The position numbers were made by a program, and so were the translations under genes. The notes under the pieces were generated by a model. The model did not search any database. It was given only the letters and a program-made list of their open reading frames with translations, and had not been told where the DNA came from. Shown here in pieces: positions 44,252 to 52,777 of a DNA stretch of 64,000 bases. Location of the stretch: assembly GCA_964647485.1 (NCBI GenBank), contig CAZYHV010000014.1, positions 37,116 to 101,115 of the forward strand, written 5' to 3'. This DNA is from FW021-bin31 sp964647485 (GTDB lineage: Bacteria > Bacteroidota > Bacteroidia > Chitinophagales > Chitinophagaceae). Every line of letters begins with the position of its first letter. The stretch's first letter is position 1.

Positions 44252-45337
44252 ATGACCGATATGAAACATATAAATATAAAAAACAGAATTGCAATACCGG
44301 CTGTCTTGCTTGTATTGATTATTTTAGTGGGTCTGGGTTGTAAACAAGAGTTTATTCATGGACACAAGTTAGAACATTATAATCCCGAAACGGCTCATGC
44401 AATTTATTTTTCACAAGCGAAGAATGAGAATCATTTAGTTTCATTGTTGGATGATCTTTCTTTCTCCATTGATACCTCTGCCCATACCGCCAGTTTTGCC
44501 ATACCGGTATATAAAAGTGGTTTTGTTAATGAAGATTCTTTGACCTTTGAAGTAGAAACGGACAATTCTTCTGTTGATGCATTGATTCAGAATTCGAAAC
44601 TACCGGCCAATACGGTCGATTTGGAGAAGTCGGATTATACTGTTTCTAATGAGAATACCATTCCCGACGGAGAAGATCTAATGAAAGGAAAGGTTGTCGT
44701 AACCGTCAAAATACCTGCTTTAAATAATTATGCGGGTAAAACGATTGCTGTGGGACTCCGCTTATCCAAGCCTTCTAACGGAGCTGTTGTTGACAGCCTG
44801 AGTCGAATAGTACTTTATGGCAATGTAGATGATTTATTGCTCGCTCTGATTCCGCCGAAGAATTTAATAGATGCTTCCGGTTGGACGGAACTTAATATTT
44901 CTAATAACAATGATGTTACGGTGGATATAAACAACAATGGAGCCTTGTTTTATTCCGGAGGCGGAGGTTTTAACCAGGTCGGGGCTTATCAGGCTGTAGA
45001 TGTGAAGGCCGGTGTGGATTATGACCTTGATTTACACGTCAAAGGATCGGGAATGACGGACTGCTGGTTTGAGGTCTGGGTAGGTACGAAAGCACCGGAT
45101 CAGGGACAGGACTATACAGATGCTTATGGAAGCCAGATATTGGGATTAAATACGTGGAGCGGATGTGGAGGTAGCTCGTTTGACGGGGAATTATCTAAAG
45201 TCGGATGTATTGGTTCGGGTGGTCCTGTTTCTTTTTCTTCCGGAGGAACCGTTTATATTGTCATTAAATGTGGAGGAGCCGATTTGGGAAATGCAGGGGT
45301 TACTGCAAGCGATATAACGTTTATCAGAAAAAAATAA
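44252..45337 (+). CDS. DUF1735-type surface glycan-binding lipoprotein
   Basis: A 361-residue lipoprotein (starts ATG 44252 or 44261; lipobox Cys near residue 30, LVGLGC). Residues ~45-170 resemble the DUF1735 domain found at the N-terminus of many PUL surface glycan-binding proteins (FAIPVYKSGFVNEDSLTFEVE, LPANTVDLEKSDYTVSN). Residues ~185-361 form a separate beta-sandwich (LIDASGWTELNISNNNDVTV, AYQAVDVKAGVDYDLDLHVKG) that may be the carbohydrate-binding module. No catalytic residues are evident. Gene order after susCD is the classic place for an SGBP; the ligand would be the same glucan the GH5/GH30 enzymes attack. Confidence 0.78.
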   Translation: MTDMKHINIKNRIAIPAVLLVLIILVGLGCKQEFIHGHKLEHYNPETAHAIYFSQAKNENHLVSLLDDLSFSIDTSAHTASFAIPVYKSGFVNEDSLTFEVETDNSSVDALIQNSKLPANTVDLEKSDYTVSNENTIPDGEDLMKGKVVVTVKIPALNNYAGKTIAVGLRLSKPSNGAVVDSLSRIVLYGNVDDLLLALIPPKNLIDASGWTELNISNNNDVTVDINNNGALFYSGGGGFNQVGAYQAVDVKAGVDYDLDLHVKGSGMTDCWFEVWVGTKAPDQGQDYTDAYGSQILGLNTWSGCGGSSFDGELSKVGCIGSGGPVSFSSGGTVYIVIKCGGADLGNAGVTASDITFIRKK

Positions 45338-45372
45338 TTCTCGAATAATTCAAAAAATAAAAAAATAAAAAA

Positions 45373-46032
45373 ATGAAAAAGATCACTTTCTTCGTTTTCC
45401 TGTTTGTATTCACTCCGACAATGATATTATTGGCACAGGAGAAACATGCTTTTTGGAATGATGTACAAACGATTAAAAAATACGACCGGATTTATACTCC
45501 TCCCGAAGATCCGATTTTATTTATAGGGAGTTCGTCTATTCGAAAGTGGCCTAACCCACAGAAGGTTTTCTGTAAACATACTATCATTGACCGGGGAATT
45601 GGAGGAGCCGTTATTAATGATATGATATATTATGCGGATGATATCATATTCCCGTACCATCCGAAGAAGTTAGTTATCTATGTAGGGGAGAATGATGTTC
45701 CGAATAAAGCAGAAACTCCGGATACTATTCTGAATCACTTTAAAAACCTGTATGCCTTGTTAAGAGATAGCTTACCGGAGATTCCAATTGTATTTATCTC
45801 CATGAAGCCGAGCCCGGTGAGAGAGCAATACTGGGCAAAAGAACGTAAAGCAAATACGCTTATTAAAGATTTCCTGTACGGCAAACCTCATGTCCGGTAT
45901 ATGGATATTTATTCGAAAATGGTGACTAAAGACGGGAAACCCCGCCCGGAATTGTTTGGAAAGGATATGTTACATATGAATGAAAAGGGATATGCCATCT
46001 GGAATAAAATGCTGAAAAAATATTTAAAATGA
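45373..46032 (+). CDS. Secreted SGNH/GDSL-family hydrolase (candidate esterase)
   Basis: A 219-residue protein with signal peptide (to about ILLAQ). SGNH blocks are visible: block I IGSSSIRKW with Ser54, block II Gly in RGIGGA, block III Asn in YVGENDVP, and block V Asp198/His201 in DMLHMN. The fold is that of platelet-activating-factor-acetylhydrolase-like and carbohydrate esterases. Its stop overlaps the next start (ATGA, 46029-46032), so translation is coupled to the GH5 gene, which suggests removal of acyl groups from the glucan backbone. Confidence 0.85.
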   Translation: MKKITFFVFLFVFTPTMILLAQEKHAFWNDVQTIKKYDRIYTPPEDPILFIGSSSIRKWPNPQKVFCKHTIIDRGIGGAVINDMIYYADDIIFPYHPKKLVIYVGENDVPNKAETPDTILNHFKNLYALLRDSLPEIPIVFISMKPSPVREQYWAKERKANTLIKDFLYGKPHVRYMDIYSKMVTKDGKPRPELFGKDMLHMNEKGYAIWNKMLKKYLK

Positions 46033-48248
46033 GACAACTCAAGACATTTATTGTAATATTAGGTATGGGTACCTTAATGATATCCCTGTCTGCATGTAGC
46101 CGGAAAATAAATGAAGTAGTCAGAGGAAATTCCTTAATTGAGAATCGGGGAGAGCAGGCAGTTCCTTCCGGGAATGCATTTGCGCGTAAATCTGGGTCGG
46201 CCGACTGGCTCGAAGCAAGTGGGTATCATATCGTGAATATCGTTACAGGACAACCTTATTTTTTAAGAGGGGTGAACCTGGGGTACTGGCTGGAACAGGA
46301 AGGATATATGATGAATCCGCAAAATCCTAATCTGGTTCCGAATGAATGGAAAATGAAACGAAAATATTTTCAGGCAGGGAAGACAGAAAGCGAGATAGAA
46401 TCTTTTTATCAGGACTGGCGCAACAATTTTATACAGAAAGCCGATATTGATTATATTGCTTCTTTAGGGTTTAATTGTATAAGACTCCCTTTGCATTATG
46501 AATTGTTTTTAACCCCGTCACAGCGATCGGTTCGCGATGCAGTTGCTTTTGCAGCGAATAGTACGGACAGGGGGATAAAACATGACCGGTATAAAGATTC
46601 ATTGCAGAGGTGGTATGACGATGATGAATTATTTAACGATCCCTCTTTGGCAGGTTTTGAAGTGATTGATAATCTGTTGAGCTGGTGTGCCGATAATGAC
46701 ATGTACGTAATATTGGATTTGCATTGTGCTCCGGGAGGCCAGGGAACGGATGCTAACATTACGGATAATTTTTACCCCAATAACCTATGGGACTTTTCCG
46801 TTTTCCGGGATGTGACCACCCGCCTGTGGAAACGTATCTCACAGCGTTACCTCGATGAGCCCCGGATCGCATTTTATGATTTGATCAACGAACCGCATCA
46901 TGTTCCGGGAGGAGGGCAGACCATTCATGATTTATATCAGCGTTTAATTACTACCATTCGCAATAATGGGGATAATCACATGCTTATGGTAGAAGGAAAT
47001 GGATATGGTAATAATTATGACTACTTGGAACCCTTTACCTTTTCTCCTAATTGGGGATTAATTTATAACGCTCATCGATATGGTATTAATCCGTCGGATG
47101 ATTATGTAAGCGATCCCAATCCTAACCAAATTAACCGGCTGGTCAATATTTTAAACTTTCGCAGTCAATATAATGTACCGGTATTTGTTGGTGAAACGGG
47201 CGAAAATTCGAATGCCTGGATGAGCCAGAATATTCAAAAGTTAGAAGATAACGACATTGGATGGGCGCATTGGACTTATAAAAGACATGATGTAGGGGAA
47301 AATGCTGCATTGATGCGTATTGGAGGGTATTATCCTACAGATGGAGCCGGGGTCATGTCAAATGTGTTGGGAAGTATAAAATTTCAGAATTGTATAGCTA
47401 ATTCAAATACAATTCAGGCTATAACAGAAAATTTTATTCCGCATGACCCTCTCCCCATTGGGGAAACAGTCTGGCTCAAAGGAGTGAATGGAAAATATGT
47501 GTCTTCCGAAAATGGCCAGTCACCCATGACCTGTAACAGAGATCAGCCTCAGGCCTGGGAAACCTTTACGGTAGTTGATGCCGGGGATGGAAAGATTGCG
47601 TTGAAAAGCATGGGAAAATATGTGTCTTCCGAAAACGGAGCGTCTCCGATTACTTGTAATCGTTCGGAAATACAAGATTGGGAGAAATTTGAGCTCGTTG
47701 AAAATGAGAATGGAACAATTTCATTGAAAGGAAATAACGGGAAATACATTTCTTCTGAAAATGGCACTCAAAGCATGACTTGTAACAAGGATCAAATTGG
47801 AGCATGGGAGCAGTTTACGATGGTAACTACTGATGATTCGGAGTCCGGGGGAGAATGGCATGAGGCTAATCTGACCCATTTTACCTCTTATCCCGATCCG
47901 AATAGCGAAGAATGTATAAAATATAACGGATGTAAATGGGCAGGAATGTTTGCCTTTGTAGAGGATCAAAAATCGGAAGAATGGGTGAGTAACCACAATA
48001 TTATTGCCGTTCATTCCAGAGATGCAGGACAGTATGCACTCAAAACTTTTGAAATAAAGAAAGGAGATAAAACCATTCAGGCAAAGGTGTATGATGAATG
48101 TGCAGATGCGGATTGTGATGGCTGTTGTACCGTGAACGCAGATGCGAATGGAGTGGGTTTTTTAATTGATATGGAGAAATATACGGTGGCTCGATTTGGA
48201 GCAGATGACGGGATTGTAGAATGGAGATGCCTGGATTGTGAGAATTAA
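46029..48248 (+). CDS. GH5 glucanase lipoprotein with beta-trefoil and C-terminal Cys-rich domain
   Basis: A 739-residue lipoprotein (Cys at residue 23, SLSAC). Residues ~55-460 are a GH5 TIM barrel: FLRGVNLGYWLEQEGY, LGFNCIRLPLHYELF, DLHCAPGGQGTD, YDLINEPHH with acid/base Glu288 and VGETGEN with nucleophile Glu389. Residues ~475-605 contain three copies of GKY(V/I)SSENG, a fascin/ricin-like beta-trefoil. Residues ~610-739 form a separate domain with eight Cys (ECIKYNGC, DECADADCDGCC, RCLDC) and GFLIDMEKYT, reminiscent of expansin-like double-psi barrels from oomycetes and algae. The last two modules probably bind glycan. Translationally coupled to the SGNH esterase. Endo- or exo-beta-glucanase; subfamily not fixed. 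Confidence 0.85.
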   Translation: MRQLKTFIVILGMGTLMISLSACSRKINEVVRGNSLIENRGEQAVPSGNAFARKSGSADWLEASGYHIVNIVTGQPYFLRGVNLGYWLEQEGYMMNPQNPNLVPNEWKMKRKYFQAGKTESEIESFYQDWRNNFIQKADIDYIASLGFNCIRLPLHYELFLTPSQRSVRDAVAFAANSTDRGIKHDRYKDSLQRWYDDDELFNDPSLAGFEVIDNLLSWCADNDMYVILDLHCAPGGQGTDANITDNFYPNNLWDFSVFRDVTTRLWKRISQRYLDEPRIAFYDLINEPHHVPGGGQTIHDLYQRLITTIRNNGDNHMLMVEGNGYGNNYDYLEPFTFSPNWGLIYNAHRYGINPSDDYVSDPNPNQINRLVNILNFRSQYNVPVFVGETGENSNAWMSQNIQKLEDNDIGWAHWTYKRHDVGENAALMRIGGYYPTDGAGVMSNVLGSIKFQNCIANSNTIQAITENFIPHDPLPIGETVWLKGVNGKYVSSENGQSPMTCNRDQPQAWETFTVVDAGDGKIALKSMGKYVSSENGASPITCNRSEIQDWEKFELVENENGTISLKGNNGKYISSENGTQSMTCNKDQIGAWEQFTMVTTDDSESGGEWHEANLTHFTSYPDPNSEECIKYNGCKWAGMFAFVEDQKSEEWVSNHNIIAVHSRDAGQYALKTFEIKKGDKTIQAKVYDECADADCDGCCTVNADANGVGFLIDMEKYTVARFGADDGIVEWRCLDCEN

Positions 48249-48314
48249 CGGATCCCGTTTTTTAAATTGAATCGGTTTATATGTATAGTAAAAATACAAT
48301 ATATGATATTTATA

Positions 48315-49643
48315 ATGAGAAAACGCTTTTTATTTGTTTGTTTAGGAATCTCTCTTCTGACTTGTTTTGATGTTTCTGCACATTTAAAAACGACGAACGC
48401 TGATGATCCTGCCTTCTCTCCTGCATTTGAAAACGGATGGAGATATATGCCTGCTATACGGGACAGCTTTCTTCATACAGAAGGAAGTAAGGTGGTCAAT
48501 GGAACAGGAGAAGAAGTGTTGTTGCGGGGCATTGGTCTCGGAGGTTGGATGTTGCAGGAGCCATATATGTTAAAGCTGACAAAAGTAGCCAAAAATCAGC
48601 AGGAAATTCGCTCTAAAATCAAAGCCTTAATCGGAGAAAAAAAGACACAGGCATTTTATAATGCCTGGCTGGAAAACGGTATGCAAAAGTCGGATGTGGA
48701 TTCTTTAAAATCATGGGGCTTCAATTCTATCCGTTTACCGATGCATTATGATTTATATACATTGCCGGTAAGTGAAGAGCCTGTAAAAGGAGAAAATACC
48801 TGGCTGAAGAAAGGCTTTGCGCTCACGGACAGTCTCTTAAAATGGTGTGCGGAAGACCATATTTATTTGATCCTCGACCTGCATGCTGCTCCCGGAGGAC
48901 AGGGACATGACCTGCCGATTGCCGATAGAAATCCTGATGAACCCTCTTTGTGGCAAAGTAAGGCTAACAAGGATAAAACTATTGCATTATGGAAAAAATT
49001 GGCAGACAGATATAAAGATGAAAAATGGATTGGCGGATATGATCTGTTGAATGAAACAAATTGGTCTTTTGAACATCCGGAGGATAAAGATAATCACGGG
49101 ACATCCGATTCTTTGAACACACCATTGTGGGAATTGCTTACCAACATAACCAAAGCCATCCGTTCGGTGGATACACATCATATTATTTTTATCGAAGGAA
49201 ACGGATGGGCTAATAACTATACGGGTTTCCCGGGACCGTGGGATGATAATATGGTCATTAGTTTTCATAAATATTGGAACAAAAATGATGTAGCTTCTAT
49301 TCAGTCTTATTTAAAGCTTCGGAATACATATGATATCCCGCTATGGTTGGGGGAATCGGGAGAAAATGATAACCAATGGTATCGGGATGCTATCCATCTG
49401 ATGGAAAGCCATGACATAGGCTGGTGTTGGTGGCCATTGAAAAAAATAGGTCGGAATAATCCTTTTATGGTAAAAATGCCGATAGGATATAAAGAGATTA
49501 TTGATTATTGGAATAAAAAAGGGGAAAAACCGACGGAAGCAGTTGCATATAAAACCTTAATGCAACTGGCTGCAAATTATAAAACTGAAAATTTAGTCGT
49601 TAATTATGAGGTACTTGATGCGTTGTTTGAGAAGAGTAGATAA
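48315..49643 (+). CDS. GH5 glucanase-like glycoside hydrolase, tandem copy 1
   Basis: About 442 residues from ATG 48315 (MRKRFLFVCLGI, cleavage near VSAH); earlier in-frame starts at 48267 and 48303 only lengthen the n-region. GH5 features: LLRGIGLGGWMLQEPYML, WGFNSIRLPMHYDLY, DLHAAPGGQGHDLP, acid/base Glu247 in LLNETN and nucleophile Glu347 in GESGEN. The usual NEP is NET here. It appears to be a secreted (not lipidated) enzyme. It is highly similar along its length to the next gene, so the two arose by tandem duplication. Likely acts on beta-glucan. Confidence 0.87.
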   Translation: MRKRFLFVCLGISLLTCFDVSAHLKTTNADDPAFSPAFENGWRYMPAIRDSFLHTEGSKVVNGTGEEVLLRGIGLGGWMLQEPYMLKLTKVAKNQQEIRSKIKALIGEKKTQAFYNAWLENGMQKSDVDSLKSWGFNSIRLPMHYDLYTLPVSEEPVKGENTWLKKGFALTDSLLKWCAEDHIYLILDLHAAPGGQGHDLPIADRNPDEPSLWQSKANKDKTIALWKKLADRYKDEKWIGGYDLLNETNWSFEHPEDKDNHGTSDSLNTPLWELLTNITKAIRSVDTHHIIFIEGNGWANNYTGFPGPWDDNMVISFHKYWNKNDVASIQSYLKLRNTYDIPLWLGESGENDNQWYRDAIHLMESHDIGWCWWPLKKIGRNNPFMVKMPIGYKEIIDYWNKKGEKPTEAVAYKTLMQLAANYKTENLVVNYEVLDALFEKSR

Positions 49644-50994
49644 TTTCTTGCCTTTCAGAACCGGTGCTCTATTTTTATCCATCCTTTTTGTATGTTTTTT
49701 TGTTTTGAGTGCATGTACAAAAAATGATCCTATAGACCCCGGATCTTCACAAATTCCGGATCCGGGACAAAATGACAATGATGGGAATGATAGTGATGAT
49801 GGAGGAACATCTGTCTCTCCGTATTTGCATACAGACGGGAAGGTGATAAAAGACGGTGATAATAAGCCTGTCATCTTGCGAGGTATCGGGATTGGGGGAT
49901 GGATGATTCAGGAACCTTATATGTTACAGGCCTATATGATGACGAATCAAACAGATATCAGGAATCATATTGAGGAATTAATCGGAGAAGAAGAAACAAA
50001 TGAATTTTATAATGCTTATCTTAGCAATGGGGTGCAGGAGGCAGATATTCAACAATTGAAAGATTGGGGTTTTAATTCGGTCAGAATACCCCTGCATTAC
50101 AATCTTTTTACGCTACCGGTGGACGAAGAACAGCCTAAAACACATAATACCTGGTTGGATAAAGGGTTTAAACTTTTGGATAGTGTAGTAAACTGGTGTG
50201 CGGCTCATCACATCTATGCCATTCTTGACCTGCATGCCGCTCCGGGAGGACAAGGCAACGATTTACCGATTGCCGACCGGGATCCCTCCAAACCCTTACT
50301 TTGGCAAAGTCAATATAATAAAGAAAAGACCATCGCATTGTGGAAGAAGTTGGCGGAGCGTTATAAGGAGAATAAGTGGGTCGGCGGGTATGATTTGTTA
50401 AATGAACCCAATGTTGATTTTAATGATCTGAATAATCAGGATGCACATAGTGGAGGAGATAACCAACCGTTATGGACCTTATTAAAAAATATTACTACAG
50501 CTATTCGTACGGTAGATCCTCATCATATTATTTTTATAGAAGGAAATGGATGGGCTAACAATTATAATGGATTTCCCGGCCCCTGGGATGATAATATGGT
50601 GATTAGTTTTCACAGATATCAATATCAGGGCGATAAAGGAAATACGGAAGCAGAAATACAAAACTTTCTGGATATGCGAGATCAATATAATATTCCGTTA
50701 TGGTGTGGTGAAACGGGGGAAAATAATGACAACTGGTACAGGAAAATGGTTGATTTAATGGAACGGAATCTCATAGGCTGGTCCTTTTGGCCGGTGAAAA
50801 AGATAGGAGCCGATAACTGCCCGATGAAAATAATAATGCCGTCCGGTTTTCAGCATATTCTTGACTATTGGTCAGGAAATGACAATAAACCTTCTGAGGA
50901 AGAAGCATATAATACTTTGATGCAACTGGCAGATAATTATAAATTTGAAAATTGCGTAAAACAGAAGCATGTTATAAACGCACTCTTTAAATAA
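49618..50994 (+). CDS. GH5 glucanase-like lipoprotein, tandem copy 2
   Basis: About 458 residues. I favour ATG 49618, which has GAGG six bases upstream; 49606 is also in frame. Both starts overlap the end of the preceding gene. Lipobox Cys near residue 33 (VLSAC) and an Asp/Asn/Gly-rich linker to about 65. GH5 marks: ILRGIGIGGWMIQEPYML, WGFNSVRIPLHYNLF, DLHAAPGGQGNDLP, acid/base Glu263 in LLNEPN and nucleophile Glu365 in CGETGEN. The paralogue before it is secreted, while this one is lipidated, so the pair may work at different places (free versus cell surface). Confidence 0.88.
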   Translation: MRCLRRVDNFLPFRTGALFLSILFVCFFVLSACTKNDPIDPGSSQIPDPGQNDNDGNDSDDGGTSVSPYLHTDGKVIKDGDNKPVILRGIGIGGWMIQEPYMLQAYMMTNQTDIRNHIEELIGEEETNEFYNAYLSNGVQEADIQQLKDWGFNSVRIPLHYNLFTLPVDEEQPKTHNTWLDKGFKLLDSVVNWCAAHHIYAILDLHAAPGGQGNDLPIADRDPSKPLLWQSQYNKEKTIALWKKLAERYKENKWVGGYDLLNEPNVDFNDLNNQDAHSGGDNQPLWTLLKNITTAIRTVDPHHIIFIEGNGWANNYNGFPGPWDDNMVISFHRYQYQGDKGNTEAEIQNFLDMRDQYNIPLWCGETGENNDNWYRKMVDLMERNLIGWSFWPVKKIGADNCPMKIIMPSGFQHILDYWSGNDNKPSEEEAYNTLMQLADNYKFENCVKQKHVINALFK

Positions 50995-51010
50995 AAAATA
51001 TTATAATACA

Positions 51011-52492
51011 ATGAAAAAAATATTTGTTTTATCCGTATTGTTTTTAACTGCTTGCATATCGAATCCCGAGACGAAACAAGCCGGTAACACCTCATCAGAT
51101 TCACAAGACAGCAATGATGTTACCAACAGAAAGGGGATTGTTTACACAACGGCTAAAAATACGACGGACCGGATAGCTGTTACAGATACTTTAAGCTTTA
51201 GTGATATGGGGCAGCCGAAGGAAACACAGGTCTGCGTATTTGTAGATCCGGAACATACCTTTCAAACCGTCTTAGGAATTGGAGGAGCCATTACGGATGC
51301 TTCTGCTGAAACCTTTTACAAACTGCCGAAGGATAAACGACAGGAACTGCTGAAGGCCTATTATGATTCGACGGAAGGGATCGGTTATACGCTTGCCCGT
51401 ACACAAATAAACAGCTGCGATTTTTCCAGTGATAGCTATACTTATGTTGAGGATAATGATACTGCTCTGAAAAGTTTTAATGTGAAGCATGATGAGAAAT
51501 ACAGAATTCCTTTAATAAAAGCAGCAACCCGGGAAGCGGGAGGAAAACTTACATTATATGCCAGCCCCTGGAGTCCTCCTGCCTGGATGAAAGACAATAA
51601 CAGCATGCTGCATGGCGGCCACCTGAAACCGGAATTTTATCAATCCTGGGCTAATTATTATGTGAAATTTATTCATGCTTATGAGAAGTTGGGCGTGCCC
51701 GTTTGGGGGCTGACAGTTCAAAATGAACCTATGGCTGTTCAGACATGGGAATCTTGTGTCTATACCGCAAAAGAAGAACGCGATTTTGTGAAGAACTTCC
51801 TGGGGCCGACTTTACATAAAGCAGGCCTGGAAAATAAAAAGCTGATTGTATGGGATCACAACAGGGATCTGGCTTATCAGCGGGCGATGACTATTTTTAA
51901 TGATCCGGAGGCTTCAAAATACATTTGGGGATTAGGCTATCATTGGTATGAAACCTGGACCGGCAGCAATATGGAATTTGACAATATTCGAAAAGTGCAT
52001 GAGGCTTTCCCCGAAAAGAAACTGATTTTTACGGAAGGAACGGTTGAGAAGTTTGACATAAGCAAGATAGATGATTGGTCTTTAGGAGAAAAGTATGCTT
52101 ATTCTATGGTGCATGATTTCAATGCTGGAACGGTAGGATGGACCGATTGGAATATTTTGTTGAATCAAAAAGGAGGTCCCAATCATGTGGGCAATTATTG
52201 CTTTGCCCCTGTCATTGCAGATACGAATACCGGGGAGATCTATTATACAAACAGCTATTATTACATCGGTCAGTTTTCTAAGTTTGTTCGCCCGGGAGAT
52301 CAACGAATTATTGCTTCTTCTAACCGGGATAAACTGGAAACGACGGCATTCAAAAATAAGGATGGAAAATTATCTGTTATCGTATTAAACAGGAGTGAGG
52401 ATGAAATTCCTTATCATCTCTGCATAAAAGGAGAGGCGGCCAAAGTAGTTAGTTTGCCGCATTCGATTCAGACTTTGATTATAGAGGAATAA
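51011..52492 (+). CDS. GH30-family glycoside hydrolase lipoprotein, candidate beta-1,6-glucanase
   Basis: A 493-residue lipoprotein (Cys at residue 15, LTAC). GH30 hallmarks are clear: TVLGIGGAITDASAETFYKL, GIGYTLARTQINSCDFS, YASPWSPPAWMKDN, acid/base Glu239 in TVQNEPM, GYHWYETWTG and nucleophile Glu342 in FTEGTVEKF, then a C-terminal beta-sandwich (RPGDQRIIASS, SVIVLNRSEDEIPY). GH30 subfamily 3 contains beta-1,6-glucanases and the subfamily resemblance is good, but glucosylceramidase-like activity is an alternative. Last gene of the glucan PUL; 285 bp without a gene follow. Confidence 0.9.
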   Translation: MKKIFVLSVLFLTACISNPETKQAGNTSSDSQDSNDVTNRKGIVYTTAKNTTDRIAVTDTLSFSDMGQPKETQVCVFVDPEHTFQTVLGIGGAITDASAETFYKLPKDKRQELLKAYYDSTEGIGYTLARTQINSCDFSSDSYTYVEDNDTALKSFNVKHDEKYRIPLIKAATREAGGKLTLYASPWSPPAWMKDNNSMLHGGHLKPEFYQSWANYYVKFIHAYEKLGVPVWGLTVQNEPMAVQTWESCVYTAKEERDFVKNFLGPTLHKAGLENKKLIVWDHNRDLAYQRAMTIFNDPEASKYIWGLGYHWYETWTGSNMEFDNIRKVHEAFPEKKLIFTEGTVEKFDISKIDDWSLGEKYAYSMVHDFNAGTVGWTDWNILLNQKGGPNHVGNYCFAPVIADTNTGEIYYTNSYYYIGQFSKFVRPGDQRIIASSNRDKLETTAFKNKDGKLSVIVLNRSEDEIPYHLCIKGEAAKVVSLPHSIQTLIIEE

Positions 52493-52777
52493 AGAATTCC
52501 TTGCAATGGTATCATTATAAAAGAGTCCTGATACTTTTGTTAGATTCCAAGATTTGATAATAATCGTGTTATACAGGAAAACTGTCTTATTCAATGTATT
52601 AATTAGAGTCTGCTTAATAAGTCGGAAGTAGTTCAGATTTGCAGTAAGTTCCATAAAGATGTAAAGTAATACCTCGATATGAAATTTACAAAAAGTTGAG
52701 CTGTTTCCGGCAATCGTTTAAAAGCATTTTGAGAATTATAGAAATGCAAAGAAGATAAGTCTATTTTATGACTTTGC

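Noticed and set aside
52493..52777. Possible transposase remnant or small gene between the GH30 gene and the membrane HTH gene, including an open frame of about 89 codons on the minus strand (52385-52654)
   Set aside because: The frame overlaps the GH30 gene, its translation has no recognisable motif and is rich in hydrophobic and Asn/Ile codons expected from AT-rich DNA. I see no inverted terminal repeats or target duplication. The 285-bp gap otherwise shows nothing I can name.
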